A stretch of 19,524 nucleotides of DNA, taken from the NCBI GenBank assembly GCA_036736205.1, contig DAINMX010000108.1, positions 1 through 19,524 of the forward strand, given 5' to 3'. Both the position numbers and the translations under genes were made by a program. Position 1 is the stretch's first letter; each line of letters begins with the position of its first letter. Positions 1 to 5,832 of this stretch are shown piece by piece. The DNA comes from XYA12-FULL-58-9 sp001798605 (GTDB taxonomy: Bacteria > Myxococcota > XYA12-FULL-58-9). The notes beneath the pieces were generated by a model. It ran no database searches, was not told the origin of the DNA, and worked only from the letters and a program-made list of their open reading frames with translations.

Positions 1-189
1 TAAAGCGCGGGTCTTCTCGATTGCAGGCGACGGATGACAGTCGAAGACGCTCTTGCCGACCAAATCGCCGCCACCGGAGGCCGCGAAGACTTCGCGCGCC
101 TTGCCATTCATGTCTGTAATCGTCCCGTCTGCCGCGGTCACGGTGACCGCCACGGGGAGTGCTTCGAGCCAGCTGGGAATCTCACTCAT
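1..189 (-). CDS. PAS-domain protein, 5' part only (runs off the left edge)
   Basis: Reading the minus strand from an ATG at 189 gives 63 uninterrupted codons to the edge of the window, so the stop codon is missing. The peptide begins MSEIPSWLEALPVAVTV and continues with DGTITDMNGKAREVF, then GGGDLVGKSVFDCHPSP. This pattern (a pseudo-dimer start, then DG.I..MN..A, then a G..LVGK.V.DCHP block) matches the first half of a PAS sensor domain. It resembles the small stand-alone PAS proteins found in many bacteria, which usually sense a ligand or redox state or mediate dimerisation. Whether an output domain follows cannot be seen. No Shine-Dalgarno sequence precedes the ATG; instead a small palindrome (192-204) sits two bases upstream of it. 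The gene is divergent from the genes at 422 and 670. The PAS call is fairly secure; the ligand and role are unknown. Confidence 0.72.
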   Translation of the reverse strand, partial: MSEIPSWLEALPVAVTVTAADGTITDMNGKAREVFAASGGGDLVGKSVFDCHPSPAIEKTRAL

Positions 190-191
190 GT

Positions 192-204
192 CGGCAAACT
201 GCCG
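192..204 (-). promoter_or_regulatory. 13-bp interrupted palindrome directly before the PAS gene start
   Basis: The arms CGGCA and TGCCG are separated by three bases, and the element ends two bases before the ATG at 189 (minus strand). It occupies the place where a Shine-Dalgarno sequence would be expected. In RNA it could form a 5-bp hairpin next to the start codon; in DNA it could be a small operator. The function is inferred from position only. Confidence 0.3.
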
Positions 205-220
205 CGGAACAGAGCAGGAC

Positions 221-240
221 GCAAGCAAGCAAGCAAGCAG
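221..240. repeat. GCAA tetranucleotide tandem repeat
   Basis: Four perfect GCAA units are followed by a fifth that ends in G (GCAG). The repeat lies in the divergent intergenic region between the PAS gene and the small-gene pair. Short tetranucleotide runs can change length by slipped-strand mispairing, but this one is short and outside any recognised coding region. Confidence 0.7.
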
Positions 241-421
241 GAGTCAGGGTGCCTATTGCTCTCCGGGACAAGGCAAGATTCAATTTTCGGGACGGCCGGT
301 CTGACCCAGCAAGTGAACGGCGTGCAGGGCGTGCACGGCGGTGCACGACGGTGCAATACGAAGGAGGGCGTGTGGCGCGCAACGTCTGGCAAATTGTGCC
401 GATAATTGAGCAACAGGTGAC

Positions 422-667
422 GTGATTGTTTGTCCAGTTGATTTGGATTCGCTAATGCCTTCAGGAAGAAAAAACGGTGATGCTTTTCTTGATTCGGCCA
501 CGCGGTGGTTGAATCGAAAAGCTGACGAGGCAAAGAGCGATAGTTTTCAACTGAGGTCGATGCTAAAGAAGACAGGTGGGCACGTAGGCAATGTCCGCAC
601 CGATTCCCCCCCGCAAGGGGGCGTTGGCCTGCTTGCGCTTCTTGCCAACAAGAGAAAGGGAGTCTAG
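422..667 (+). CDS. Small hypothetical protein, 81 aa
   Basis: This is an open frame with a GTG start at 422 and a TAG at 665-667, ending two bases before the next gene. I do not recognise the product. It is hydrophilic in the first two thirds, with a charged helical stretch at about residues 20-50, and has a short hydrophobic run LLALL at about 70-74 followed by a basic tail. There is no signal peptide. The ribosome-binding site is weak (CAGGTGAC just before the GTG), and an in-frame ATG at 455 is a possible alternative start, also without a clear site. Composition is AT-richer than the rest of the window and third codon positions are not strongly GC-biased. The gene could therefore be recently acquired or a chance frame. 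The near-contact with the next gene is the main argument for it being real. Confidence 0.4.
   Translation: MIVCPVDLDSLMPSGRKNGDAFLDSATRWLNRKADEAKSDSFQLRSMLKKTGGHVGNVRTDSPPQGGVGLLALLANKRKGV
608..621 (+). promoter_or_regulatory. Five-G:C hairpin closed by a GCAA (GNRA) tetraloop
   Basis: CCCCC at 608-612 and GGGGG at 617-621 flank GCAA. As RNA this would be a very stable small hairpin with a GNRA-type loop. It lies inside the 3' part of the 81-residue frame, about 50 bases upstream of the GTG start at 670. No run of T follows, so it is not an intrinsic terminator. A role in processing or in adjusting expression of the downstream gene is speculation. Confidence 0.4.
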
Positions 668-669
668 CC

Positions 670-1035
670 GTGCAACCAAACCCCATTCTGAGTTCTGCGT
701 TGAAGTTCACTACTGGAAACATTCAGGATCCCCTTGGCGACTTGGCCTACTGGGTGTCTCAAGAATTCAACAAGCCTGCTCAGGAAATAGCCTGGGGCTC
801 CTTCGCCATGTTGGAGGGCTTTTCTGTCGATAGGATTAACAAGACGATGACCTTCCAGGTGCTGCGAAACAAAGTGCCCCTGGCCTTCGGCGGTAATTTG
901 GGGCCGGGTGCCGCAAGGGCGGTGAAAGACGGCGTCAAGATTGAGCAGGGGCTTCCCGAGGGAGTTTCGAGCCTCGAGATTGTCCGCTATTGCCAATCAA
1001 ACGACGAGTTGATTCTCCGGCTCCAATTTGCTTGA
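670..1035 (+). CDS. Hypothetical protein, 121 aa
   Basis: The GTG start at 670 is supported by a good ribosome-binding site (AAAGGGAG at about 656-663). The frame runs to TGA at 1033-1035. The product is a soluble protein of mixed predicted structure with no signal peptide, membrane segment or catalytic motif I can name. It has a Trp-containing N-terminal half (DLAYWVSQEF and EIAWGSFAMLEGF), a Gly-rich turn (AFGGNLGPGAAR, about residues 72-83) and a beta-like end (SLEIVRYCQ, then ELILRLQFA). Codon use looks like real coding sequence and is closer to the rest of the window than the preceding 81-residue frame. It starts two bases after that frame ends, so the two may be translated together. I cannot assign a function. 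Confidence 0.7.
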   Translation: MQPNPILSSALKFTTGNIQDPLGDLAYWVSQEFNKPAQEIAWGSFAMLEGFSVDRINKTMTFQVLRNKVPLAFGGNLGPGAARAVKDGVKIEQGLPEGVSSLEIVRYCQSNDELILRLQFA

Positions 1036-1118
1036 CCCATCAGTCGGCTGCAATCAACGATCCTTCTCGGCCTGACGCCTGCAACAACCGCACAGTGACG
1101 TCTACTTGATCGTGGCGC

Positions 1119-1147
1119 TTGAGCCGTCTGCGTGCAGCGGCTATGAC
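1119..1147 (+). promoter_or_regulatory. Candidate sigma-70-type promoter of gltX
   Basis: TTGAGC at 1119-1124 and TATGAC at 1142-1147 each match four of six consensus positions and are separated by 17 bases. Transcription would begin near 1154, leaving a short leader before the gltX ribosome-binding site at 1171-1176. The match is plausible but not strong. Confidence 0.33.
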
Positions 1148-1170
1148 CCGGTGGAGTTGTTACGATGGCG

Positions 1171-1176
1171 TGAGGA
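1171..1176 (+). promoter_or_regulatory. Ribosome-binding site fixing the gltX start
   Basis: TGAGGA lies five bases before the ATG at 1182 and decides for this start over the in-frame upstream start at 1119, which would add 21 residues not expected in GluRS. Confidence 0.7.
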
Positions 1177-1181
1177 ATACT

Positions 1182-2624
1182 ATGGTAAGAGTTCGCGTGG
1201 CTCCATCCCCGACGGGCGATCCGCACGTGGGTACTGCCTACATTGCTTTGTTCAACTATGTGCTTGCCAAGCAGGGGGGCGGCCAATTGGTGTTGCGCAT
1301 CGAGGACACCGACCAGGCGCGCTCCCGCCCTGAGTGGGAGCAAATGATCATCGATGCCCTGGGTTGGCTTGGACTCACCTGGGACGAAGGCCCCGACGTG
1401 GGTGGTCCCTATGGCCCCTATCGGCAGAGTGAGCGCAGCGCCATCTACAGAGAGCATGTCGACATGCTGGTGGAGAAGGGTGCCGCCTACAGGTGCTTCT
1501 GCACTCCTGAGCGCCTTGCCGAGGTGCGTGAGCACCAGAAGGTGAACAAGCTCGACTTCGGCTACGATGGCCATTGTCGTGATCTGGACCTTGCGCAGGT
1601 CAAGAAGAACCTGGACGCTGACATTCCGTTCGTCGTGCGTTTGAAGGTACCGAAGGACGGGCAAACCACGGTTCACGACGAATTGCGTGGGGATGTTGTC
1701 TTCGAGAACAAGCAAGTCGACGATCAGGTGCTGCTCAAGAGCGACGGCATGCCGACCTACCATTTGGCCAATGTCGTCGATGACCATCTCATGGAGATAA
1801 GCCACGTGATGCGTGCAGAGGAGTGGATCACTTCCACGCCCAAGCACGTGTTGCTCTACGGGGCGTTTGGCTGGGAGATACCCAAGTGGATTCACATGCC
1901 ACTGTTGCGCAATCCCGGCGGCTCGAAGATCTCCAAGCGAAAAAACCCGGTGAGCTTGAACTACTATCGCGATGCGGGGTTCTTGCCAGAGGCAATGCTC
2001 AACTATCTGTCTCGCATGGGCTGGTCGATGCCGGACGAGCGGGAGAAATTCAGCCTCGAAGAGATGGTGAAGGAGTTCACCTTCGACCGAATCTCCCTCG
2101 GCGGTCCAGTTTTCGATATCGCCAAGCTTACCTGGCTCAACGGCGTGTGGATTCGCGAGCAGTCGGTCGAGAAGTTGGTGGAGCGGATCAAGACAGACCT
2201 GTTCAATGACGCAACTTTGAATGCCATCGCACCCTTGTTGCATGAACGTGTCGACAAACTCGAAGACTTCGTCGAGAAGGCAGCCTATTTCTTTGCCGGT
2301 GACGTGACCTACGACGACGAGGCGACCAAGGCCATGGTGCCGAAGAACAAGCAGCCTAAGGAAGCCGCCAAGATTCTTGCCGCTGTGGCCGAGGTTCTCG
2401 ATGGCATGGTGAAGATCGATGTGGCGTCGATGGAGCAAAGCTTGCGGGAACTCGGTGAGAGGCTCGAGATCGAGGCGAAGTACCTTTTCATGCCAATTCG
2501 CGTGGCAGTGACGGGTCGCAAGGCGACGCCACCTTTGTTCGAGACCATGGAAGTTCTCGGCAAGGAGCGATGTCGTCGTCGCTTGCGTGGCGCTATCGAA
2601 CACTTGAAGACGGTTAAACAATGA
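1182..2624 (+). CDS. gltX: Glutamyl-tRNA synthetase
   Basis: This class I aminoacyl-tRNA synthetase joins glutamate to tRNA-Glu using ATP in the cytoplasm. The 480-residue product has the N-terminal RVRVAPSPTGDPHVGTAY signature (HIGH-type motif HVGTA, residues 15-19), the LRIEDTDQ block at about 38-45 and the KMSKS-type motif KISKR (249-253). Cys105, Cys107 and Cys132 could form the zinc site seen in many bacterial GluRS. The C-terminal third is the anticodon-binding region. Length is normal for the family. An in-frame upstream start at 1119 exists, but the ATG at 1182 has TGAGGA at 1171-1176 and begins the protein where the family begins. It is followed after 14 bases by a small membrane-protein gene. 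No amidotransferase (gat) genes are present, so whether the enzyme also charges tRNA-Gln cannot be judged. Confidence 0.97.
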   Translation: MVRVRVAPSPTGDPHVGTAYIALFNYVLAKQGGGQLVLRIEDTDQARSRPEWEQMIIDALGWLGLTWDEGPDVGGPYGPYRQSERSAIYREHVDMLVEKGAAYRCFCTPERLAEVREHQKVNKLDFGYDGHCRDLDLAQVKKNLDADIPFVVRLKVPKDGQTTVHDELRGDVVFENKQVDDQVLLKSDGMPTYHLANVVDDHLMEISHVMRAEEWITSTPKHVLLYGAFGWEIPKWIHMPLLRNPGGSKISKRKNPVSLNYYRDAGFLPEAMLNYLSRMGWSMPDEREKFSLEEMVKEFTFDRISLGGPVFDIAKLTWLNGVWIREQSVEKLVERIKTDLFNDATLNAIAPLLHERVDKLEDFVEKAAYFFAGDVTYDDEATKAMVPKNKQPKEAAKILAAVAEVLDGMVKIDVASMEQSLRELGERLEIEAKYLFMPIRVAVTGRKATPPLFETMEVLGKERCRRRLRGAIEHLKTVKQ

Positions 2625-2638
2625 CCTGAGGCGAATCC

Positions 2639-2893
2639 ATGGCCAAGAAACGTTGGAGCAAACAGAAGTCTGGAACGCAAACAGGCAAACAGCGCAAGAG
2701 CAGAGTGCAAGGGGATGCCTCGGCTGGCGGTGCCGGCGGTACCGTTGGCGGCATGCGGCGCCTGATGAAGACCCTTGCCGGAACGGGCAGAAGTAAGGGC
2801 CCCAAGTCACCGGTCGAAAAGACATTCGATGTTATCCTGTGGATTGCGGTGATCGCGGCAGTGGGCTTCGCCATTTTCAAACGGTGCGGGTGA
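2639..2893 (+). CDS. Small basic membrane protein with a C-terminal anchor, 84 aa
   Basis: The ATG at 2639 is preceded by a ribosome-binding site (TGAGG at 2627-2631) that overlaps the region just after the gltX stop, so the gene is probably cotranscribed with gltX. The N-terminal part is strongly basic (MAKKRWSKQK, further Lys/Arg to about residue 22), followed by a Gly/Ala-rich linker (about 25-38). One hydrophobic segment, FDVILWIAVIAAVGFAIF at about 63-80, is followed by KRCG. This suggests a tail-anchored inner-membrane protein with its basic domain in the cytoplasm. I do not recognise a family. The basic N-terminus could contact RNA, ribosomes or acidic lipids, but that is only an inference from charge. 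Confidence 0.72.
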   Translation: MAKKRWSKQKSGTQTGKQRKSRVQGDASAGGAGGTVGGMRRLMKTLAGTGRSKGPKSPVEKTFDVILWIAVIAAVGFAIFKRCG

Positions 2894-2941
2894 GCGTCGG
2901 TGGGGCTATCACGCCCCCGAAAATGGGGTATAAATGTGGTC

Positions 2942-3514
2942 ATGTTAACCGTCGGAGACCTACTCAAATCGCATTTAGAACATGCTACGGATGCGCTCAT
3001 GGAGCGCAGACCGGCGGTTCTCATCGAGGCAGTGGACGATCAAGAGAAGCTGCTGCGAGAGCGGGACACGACGATCCATACCGAGACCATGCGGATCGAT
3101 CGCAGCCTGTTCACCGCCGAGGCGCTGGCGCTCAGCAGCGAACGGCTCGTTGAGCTTCAGGATATGGTGTCTGACGCCTCGAGAATATTTGTGCTGGAGA
3201 AGACGGGAGATAATCCGTCGCCCAACATCTGCCTTGGTCGAGCGGCACGAAACGACGTCGTGATCGCGGACCCGACCGTGTCGTCCTCTCAGGCGTCGAT
3301 CCGTTTTGATGGGACGCACTACCACTTGCGCGATCTGGAATCTGCCAATGGCACCTATGTCAATCGGCTCAAGGTCGGCAGCGACGAACAGAAGACACTC
3401 CGAGACGGCGATACCTTGAGGCTCGGGGGGCGGGTTTTCTATTTCCTCTGGCCCGATACGTTTGTTTTGTTTGTTGAACTGCGCGCCAATCGCATCGACT
3501 TGGCGTCCCAGTAA
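2942..3514 (+). CDS. FHA-domain protein, 190 aa
   Basis: FHA domains bind phosphothreonine peptides, usually made by Ser/Thr kinases. Residues 1-80 are charged and probably helical, with no recognised domain. Residues about 82-168 form the FHA domain, with the Gly-Arg pair (LGR, 98-100), the DVVIADPTVSSSQASI segment ending near 120 and the NGT motif (136-138). In the usual S-R-x-H phosphopeptide loop the Ser is kept (114), but the Arg is Ser (115) and the His is Gln (117), so binding may be weakened or altered. The ATG at 2942 (MLTVGDLL) is preferred because the longer frame from 2900 adds an unlikely leader; no strong ribosome-binding site is present. It follows the small membrane protein and meets dapA tail to tail after 15 bases. 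A partner could be the receptor kinase at 11132-13543, but nothing here shows that. Confidence 0.88.
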   Translation: MLTVGDLLKSHLEHATDALMERRPAVLIEAVDDQEKLLRERDTTIHTETMRIDRSLFTAEALALSSERLVELQDMVSDASRIFVLEKTGDNPSPNICLGRAARNDVVIADPTVSSSQASIRFDGTHYHLRDLESANGTYVNRLKVGSDEQKTLRDGDTLRLGGRVFYFLWPDTFVLFVELRANRIDLASQ

Positions 3515-3532
3515 CTCGGACTACTCGGACTA
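3515..3532. repeat. 9-bp tandem duplication at the FHA/dapA convergent junction
   Basis: CTCGGACTA occurs twice in direct succession, starting right after the FHA stop codon and ending on the dapA stop codon. It fills the whole 15-base gap between the two convergent genes. No hairpin with a T run is visible here, so neither gene has an obvious intrinsic terminator at this junction. Confidence 0.8.
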
Positions 3533-4426
3533 ACTGAGCCAGCCGTTCTGGCGAAGAATTTCTTCGAGCCGGGCACGTGGCTCCTGGTTCATCTCGCACA
3601 GTGGCAAGCGATAGTATTCTTGGATGGTGCCACGCATGGCGAGGGCCGCTTTGACCGGGAGCGGATTCGATTGCAGTGCCATTGCCGCAAACAACGGCCG
3701 CAATTCTCTGTGCTCCGAACGCGCGATGTCTACTTTGCCATCAAGGGCAGCGCGAATCAGCGACGTCATGAGTTTGGGGGCGAAGTTGGAGGCGACGGAG
3801 ATGACACCATGCCCACCGAGAAGAACGTACCCGCAGGCGCTGGGATCGTCCCCGGAGAAGTGAAGAAACTCTGGGGGCGTTAGCGCCCGGATGGCGGCGA
3901 CGCGGTCGAGATCACCGGTGGCCTCCTTGATGCCGACGATGCCAGAAAGTGCAGCAATGCGGCCCACCGTGGCGGGGAGCATGTCGGTGCCTGTGCGACT
4001 GGGGACGTTGTAGAGCATGGTGGGGAAATCGACGGCGTCGAGCAGTGCCGCGTAGTGGCGGTACAGGCCCTCGGGGGTTGGCCTGTTGTAGGCCGGTGTG
4101 GCGACCAGCGCACACGCAGCGCCGCTGCCTGCTGCGCGCTTCTGATTGTCGATGGCCTCGAGTGTGCCCATTCCGCCGGCACCGGCGATGACGACAACGC
4201 GGCCGGCAACCTTCTTCACCACTCGCGTGATGATCTGTTCCCGCTCGATGGCCGTCATGGTTGCGGCTTCACCTGTCGAGCCGCAGGGAACCAGGCCGTT
4301 GATGCCCGACTCGATCTGTGTGTCGACCAAAGCATCGAGTGCGCCAAAGTCGATCGAGCCGTCACGGTTCATTGGGGTGACGAGTGCGGTGAGAGTACCG
4401 CGGAGCTTGCGAATGTCAGGACTCAT
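3530..4426 (-). CDS. dapA: 4-hydroxy-tetrahydrodipicolinate synthase
   Basis: This enzyme condenses pyruvate with aspartate semialdehyde, the first dedicated step of the diaminopimelate/lysine pathway, which supplies both lysine and peptidoglycan. The 298-residue TIM-barrel protein carries the Schiff-base lysine in GIKEATGD (Lys167), the YNVPSRTG motif (Tyr139, Arg144), the PAYNRPTPEG motif (Tyr113) and the GSTGE loop (49-53). The first residue after Gly49 in that loop is Ser, where E. coli has the catalytic Thr44; Ser could serve the same role. The ATG at 4426 has a strong GGAGGAG site (4429-4435), which rules out an in-frame extension up to 4504. It lies 106 bases downstream of lysA on the same strand, consistent with one transcript. 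No lysine riboswitch was seen. Confidence 0.96.
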   Translation of the reverse strand: MSPDIRKLRGTLTALVTPMNRDGSIDFGALDALVDTQIESGINGLVPCGSTGEAATMTAIEREQIITRVVKKVAGRVVVIAGAGGMGTLEAIDNQKRAAGSGAACALVATPAYNRPTPEGLYRHYAALLDAVDFPTMLYNVPSRTGTDMLPATVGRIAALSGIVGIKEATGDLDRVAAIRALTPPEFLHFSGDDPSACGYVLLGGHGVISVASNFAPKLMTSLIRAALDGKVDIARSEHRELRPLFAAMALQSNPLPVKAALAMRGTIQEYYRLPLCEMNQEPRARLEEILRQNGWLS

Positions 4427-4428
4427 GA

Positions 4429-4435
4429 CTCCTCC
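4429..4435 (-). promoter_or_regulatory. Ribosome-binding site fixing the dapA start
   Basis: On the minus strand GGAGGAG stands just before the ATG at 4426. It sets the start of dapA and excludes the 26-residue N-terminal extension of the open frame. Confidence 0.75.
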
Positions 4436-4532
4436 GAGGGCCGCATGCTTGACGCCGCGGCCGAAATTGCTGGTGTGGAACTTAGCACAGATCTGGCTGG
4501 CCAACGGAACAGTCTTTCAAGGGGCAAAGGGC

Positions 4533-5810
4533 CTATGGGCGATCGTCGTCTAGCGGTTCGCCATTGAGGTGGCGCTCGCCGCGCCACAACGCGGTGAGGG
4601 GCTCACGCTCGCGGATGAGGAGGGATCTCGAACCGTCGCAGAGGACCTCTGCCGTGCGGCTGCGGCCGTTGTAGGGCGAAGACATGGCTGAGCCGTAGGC
4701 CCCAGCGGCGCGGATGACGACGAGGTCACCGGAAACCAACGGTGGAAGGACGACGTCTTGGGCGAAGGTATCTGAGGCTTCGCATATCGGTCCGACCACG
4801 TCCACTGGGGCGAGCGGGCCAGCGTTTTGTGGTGCCACCGGCTCGATGGTGTGGTGGGCATTGTAGAGGGCAGGGCGGATGAGGTCGTTCATGCCTGCAT
4901 CCAGTATGACAAAATCTCGGTCAGCGCCGCGCTTGGTGCGAATCACGCGGGCTAGGAGGACACCGGCTTCTCCTACAATGGCGCGACCGGGCTCGAGAAC
5001 GATAGTTTTGCCTGAGTCTACGAGAAGTCCTGCGAGGGACGCTCCATATTCGGCAAGAGTCGGCGGCGCTTCGTCGACGTAGGTGATACCCAAACCGCCA
5101 CCGACGCCGAGGTGGGTCAGGTGGTGGCCGCGGTTCTCTAGGGCACCCGCGAGCTCGATCACTTTGTGGGTTGCTTCGACGAAGGGTGCGATCTTGGTAA
5201 TCTGCGAGCCGATGTGGCAGCTGATGCCGACGACGTCTATGTGGCGGTCCGTGAGGGTCGTCGAGAGCAGCTCGATGACCTCTGCGTGGGGCACGCCGAA
5301 CTTATTTTTCTTTAGGCCTGTGGATATATGGGGGTGAGTGTGTGGGTCGACGTCAGGATTGATGCGTAGGGCGATCCGGGCAACTTTATTAAGGTGAGCG
5401 GCTCGCGCTGAGACCGCCGCGAGCTCCTGCCCGGACTCGACACAGATGTAAAGAACGCCAACTCCGAGCGCCTCGTCTATCTCGTCGTCGGTCTTGCCGA
5501 CACCGCTCTGAATGGTCCTGCGCGGATCTGCGCCGGCTTTGAGTGTTCGCCAGAGCTCACCTTTGGAGACAGCGTCAAATCCCCAACCGGCTTGAGCGAT
5601 GAGCTCGAGGATGGCGATGTTGGAGCAGGCCTTGACTGCGTAGCACACCAGGTGGTCGAGATTGCCTAGGCCCGTGTTCAGGGCAACAACCCGGTCACGG
5701 ATGGCACCGGCCGAGTAAACGTAAGTCGGTGTGCCATACTCACGGGCGATGTTGGCAAGTGTCACGCCTTCGGCACAGAGGCCATTGGCCCGCCGGTGAA
5801 ATCCGTTCAT
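4533..5810 (-). CDS. lysA: Diaminopimelate decarboxylase
   Basis: This PLP enzyme decarboxylates meso-diaminopimelate to lysine, the last step of the pathway that dapA begins. The 425-residue product is of normal length. It has the PLP lysine in YAVKACSN (Lys60; most homologues have Asn where this has Cys62), the HIGSQI motif (199-204), the glycine-rich phosphate loop VGGGLG (236-241), EPGRAIVG (273-280), the CEASD motif with the active-site cysteine (343) and the late AGAYGSAMSSPYN block (369-381). The chosen ATG at 5810 starts the protein where the family begins; the open frame extends upstream to 5945 but overlaps the preceding gene. A modest GAGG precedes the start. It begins 22 bases after the stop of the outer-membrane gene, so lysA is probably translated from that gene's transcript. 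Confidence 0.96.
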   Translation of the reverse strand: MNGFHRRANGLCAEGVTLANIAREYGTPTYVYSAGAIRDRVVALNTGLGNLDHLVCYAVKACSNIAILELIAQAGWGFDAVSKGELWRTLKAGADPRRTIQSGVGKTDDEIDEALGVGVLYICVESGQELAAVSARAAHLNKVARIALRINPDVDPHTHPHISTGLKKNKFGVPHAEVIELLSTTLTDRHIDVVGISCHIGSQITKIAPFVEATHKVIELAGALENRGHHLTHLGVGGGLGITYVDEAPPTLAEYGASLAGLLVDSGKTIVLEPGRAIVGEAGVLLARVIRTKRGADRDFVILDAGMNDLIRPALYNAHHTIEPVAPQNAGPLAPVDVVGPICEASDTFAQDVVLPPLVSGDLVVIRAAGAYGSAMSSPYNGRSRTAEVLCDGSRSLLIREREPLTALWRGERHLNGEPLDDDRP

Positions 5811-5832
5811 GGTGCCAGCCTCGATAGAGGCT

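Larger units (their letters stand above)
190..421. other. Divergent intergenic region (232 bases)
   Basis: I see no convincing gene here. It lies between the start of the PAS gene (minus) and the first small gene (plus), so it should carry promoters in both directions. It contains the palindrome at 192-204, the GCAA run at 221-240, and a tract at about 319-355 in which GTGCA recurs four times (in GCGTGCAGG, GCGTGCACG, GCGGTGCACG and ACGGTGCAA contexts). A GATAAT hexamer at 401-406 would be a reasonable -10 element for the plus-strand genes, but no good -35 element sits at the right distance. Confidence 0.5.

Noticed and set aside
186..722. 178-codon minus-strand frame across the divergent region
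   Set aside because: It overlaps the PAS start and the two small plus-strand genes, has a Cys/Arg/Pro-rich noise composition and no ribosome-binding site.
987..2825. Very long minus-strand open frame (612 codons) opposite gltX
   Set aside because: It lies almost wholly antisense to a confident gltX and has a low-complexity His/Leu/Val-rich composition typical of mirror frames of GC-biased genes; no domain is recognisable.
4427..4532. Lysine riboswitch or separate gene between lysA and dapA
   Set aside because: 106 bases are too few for a lysine riboswitch and contain only the dapA ribosome-binding site as a recognisable signal.
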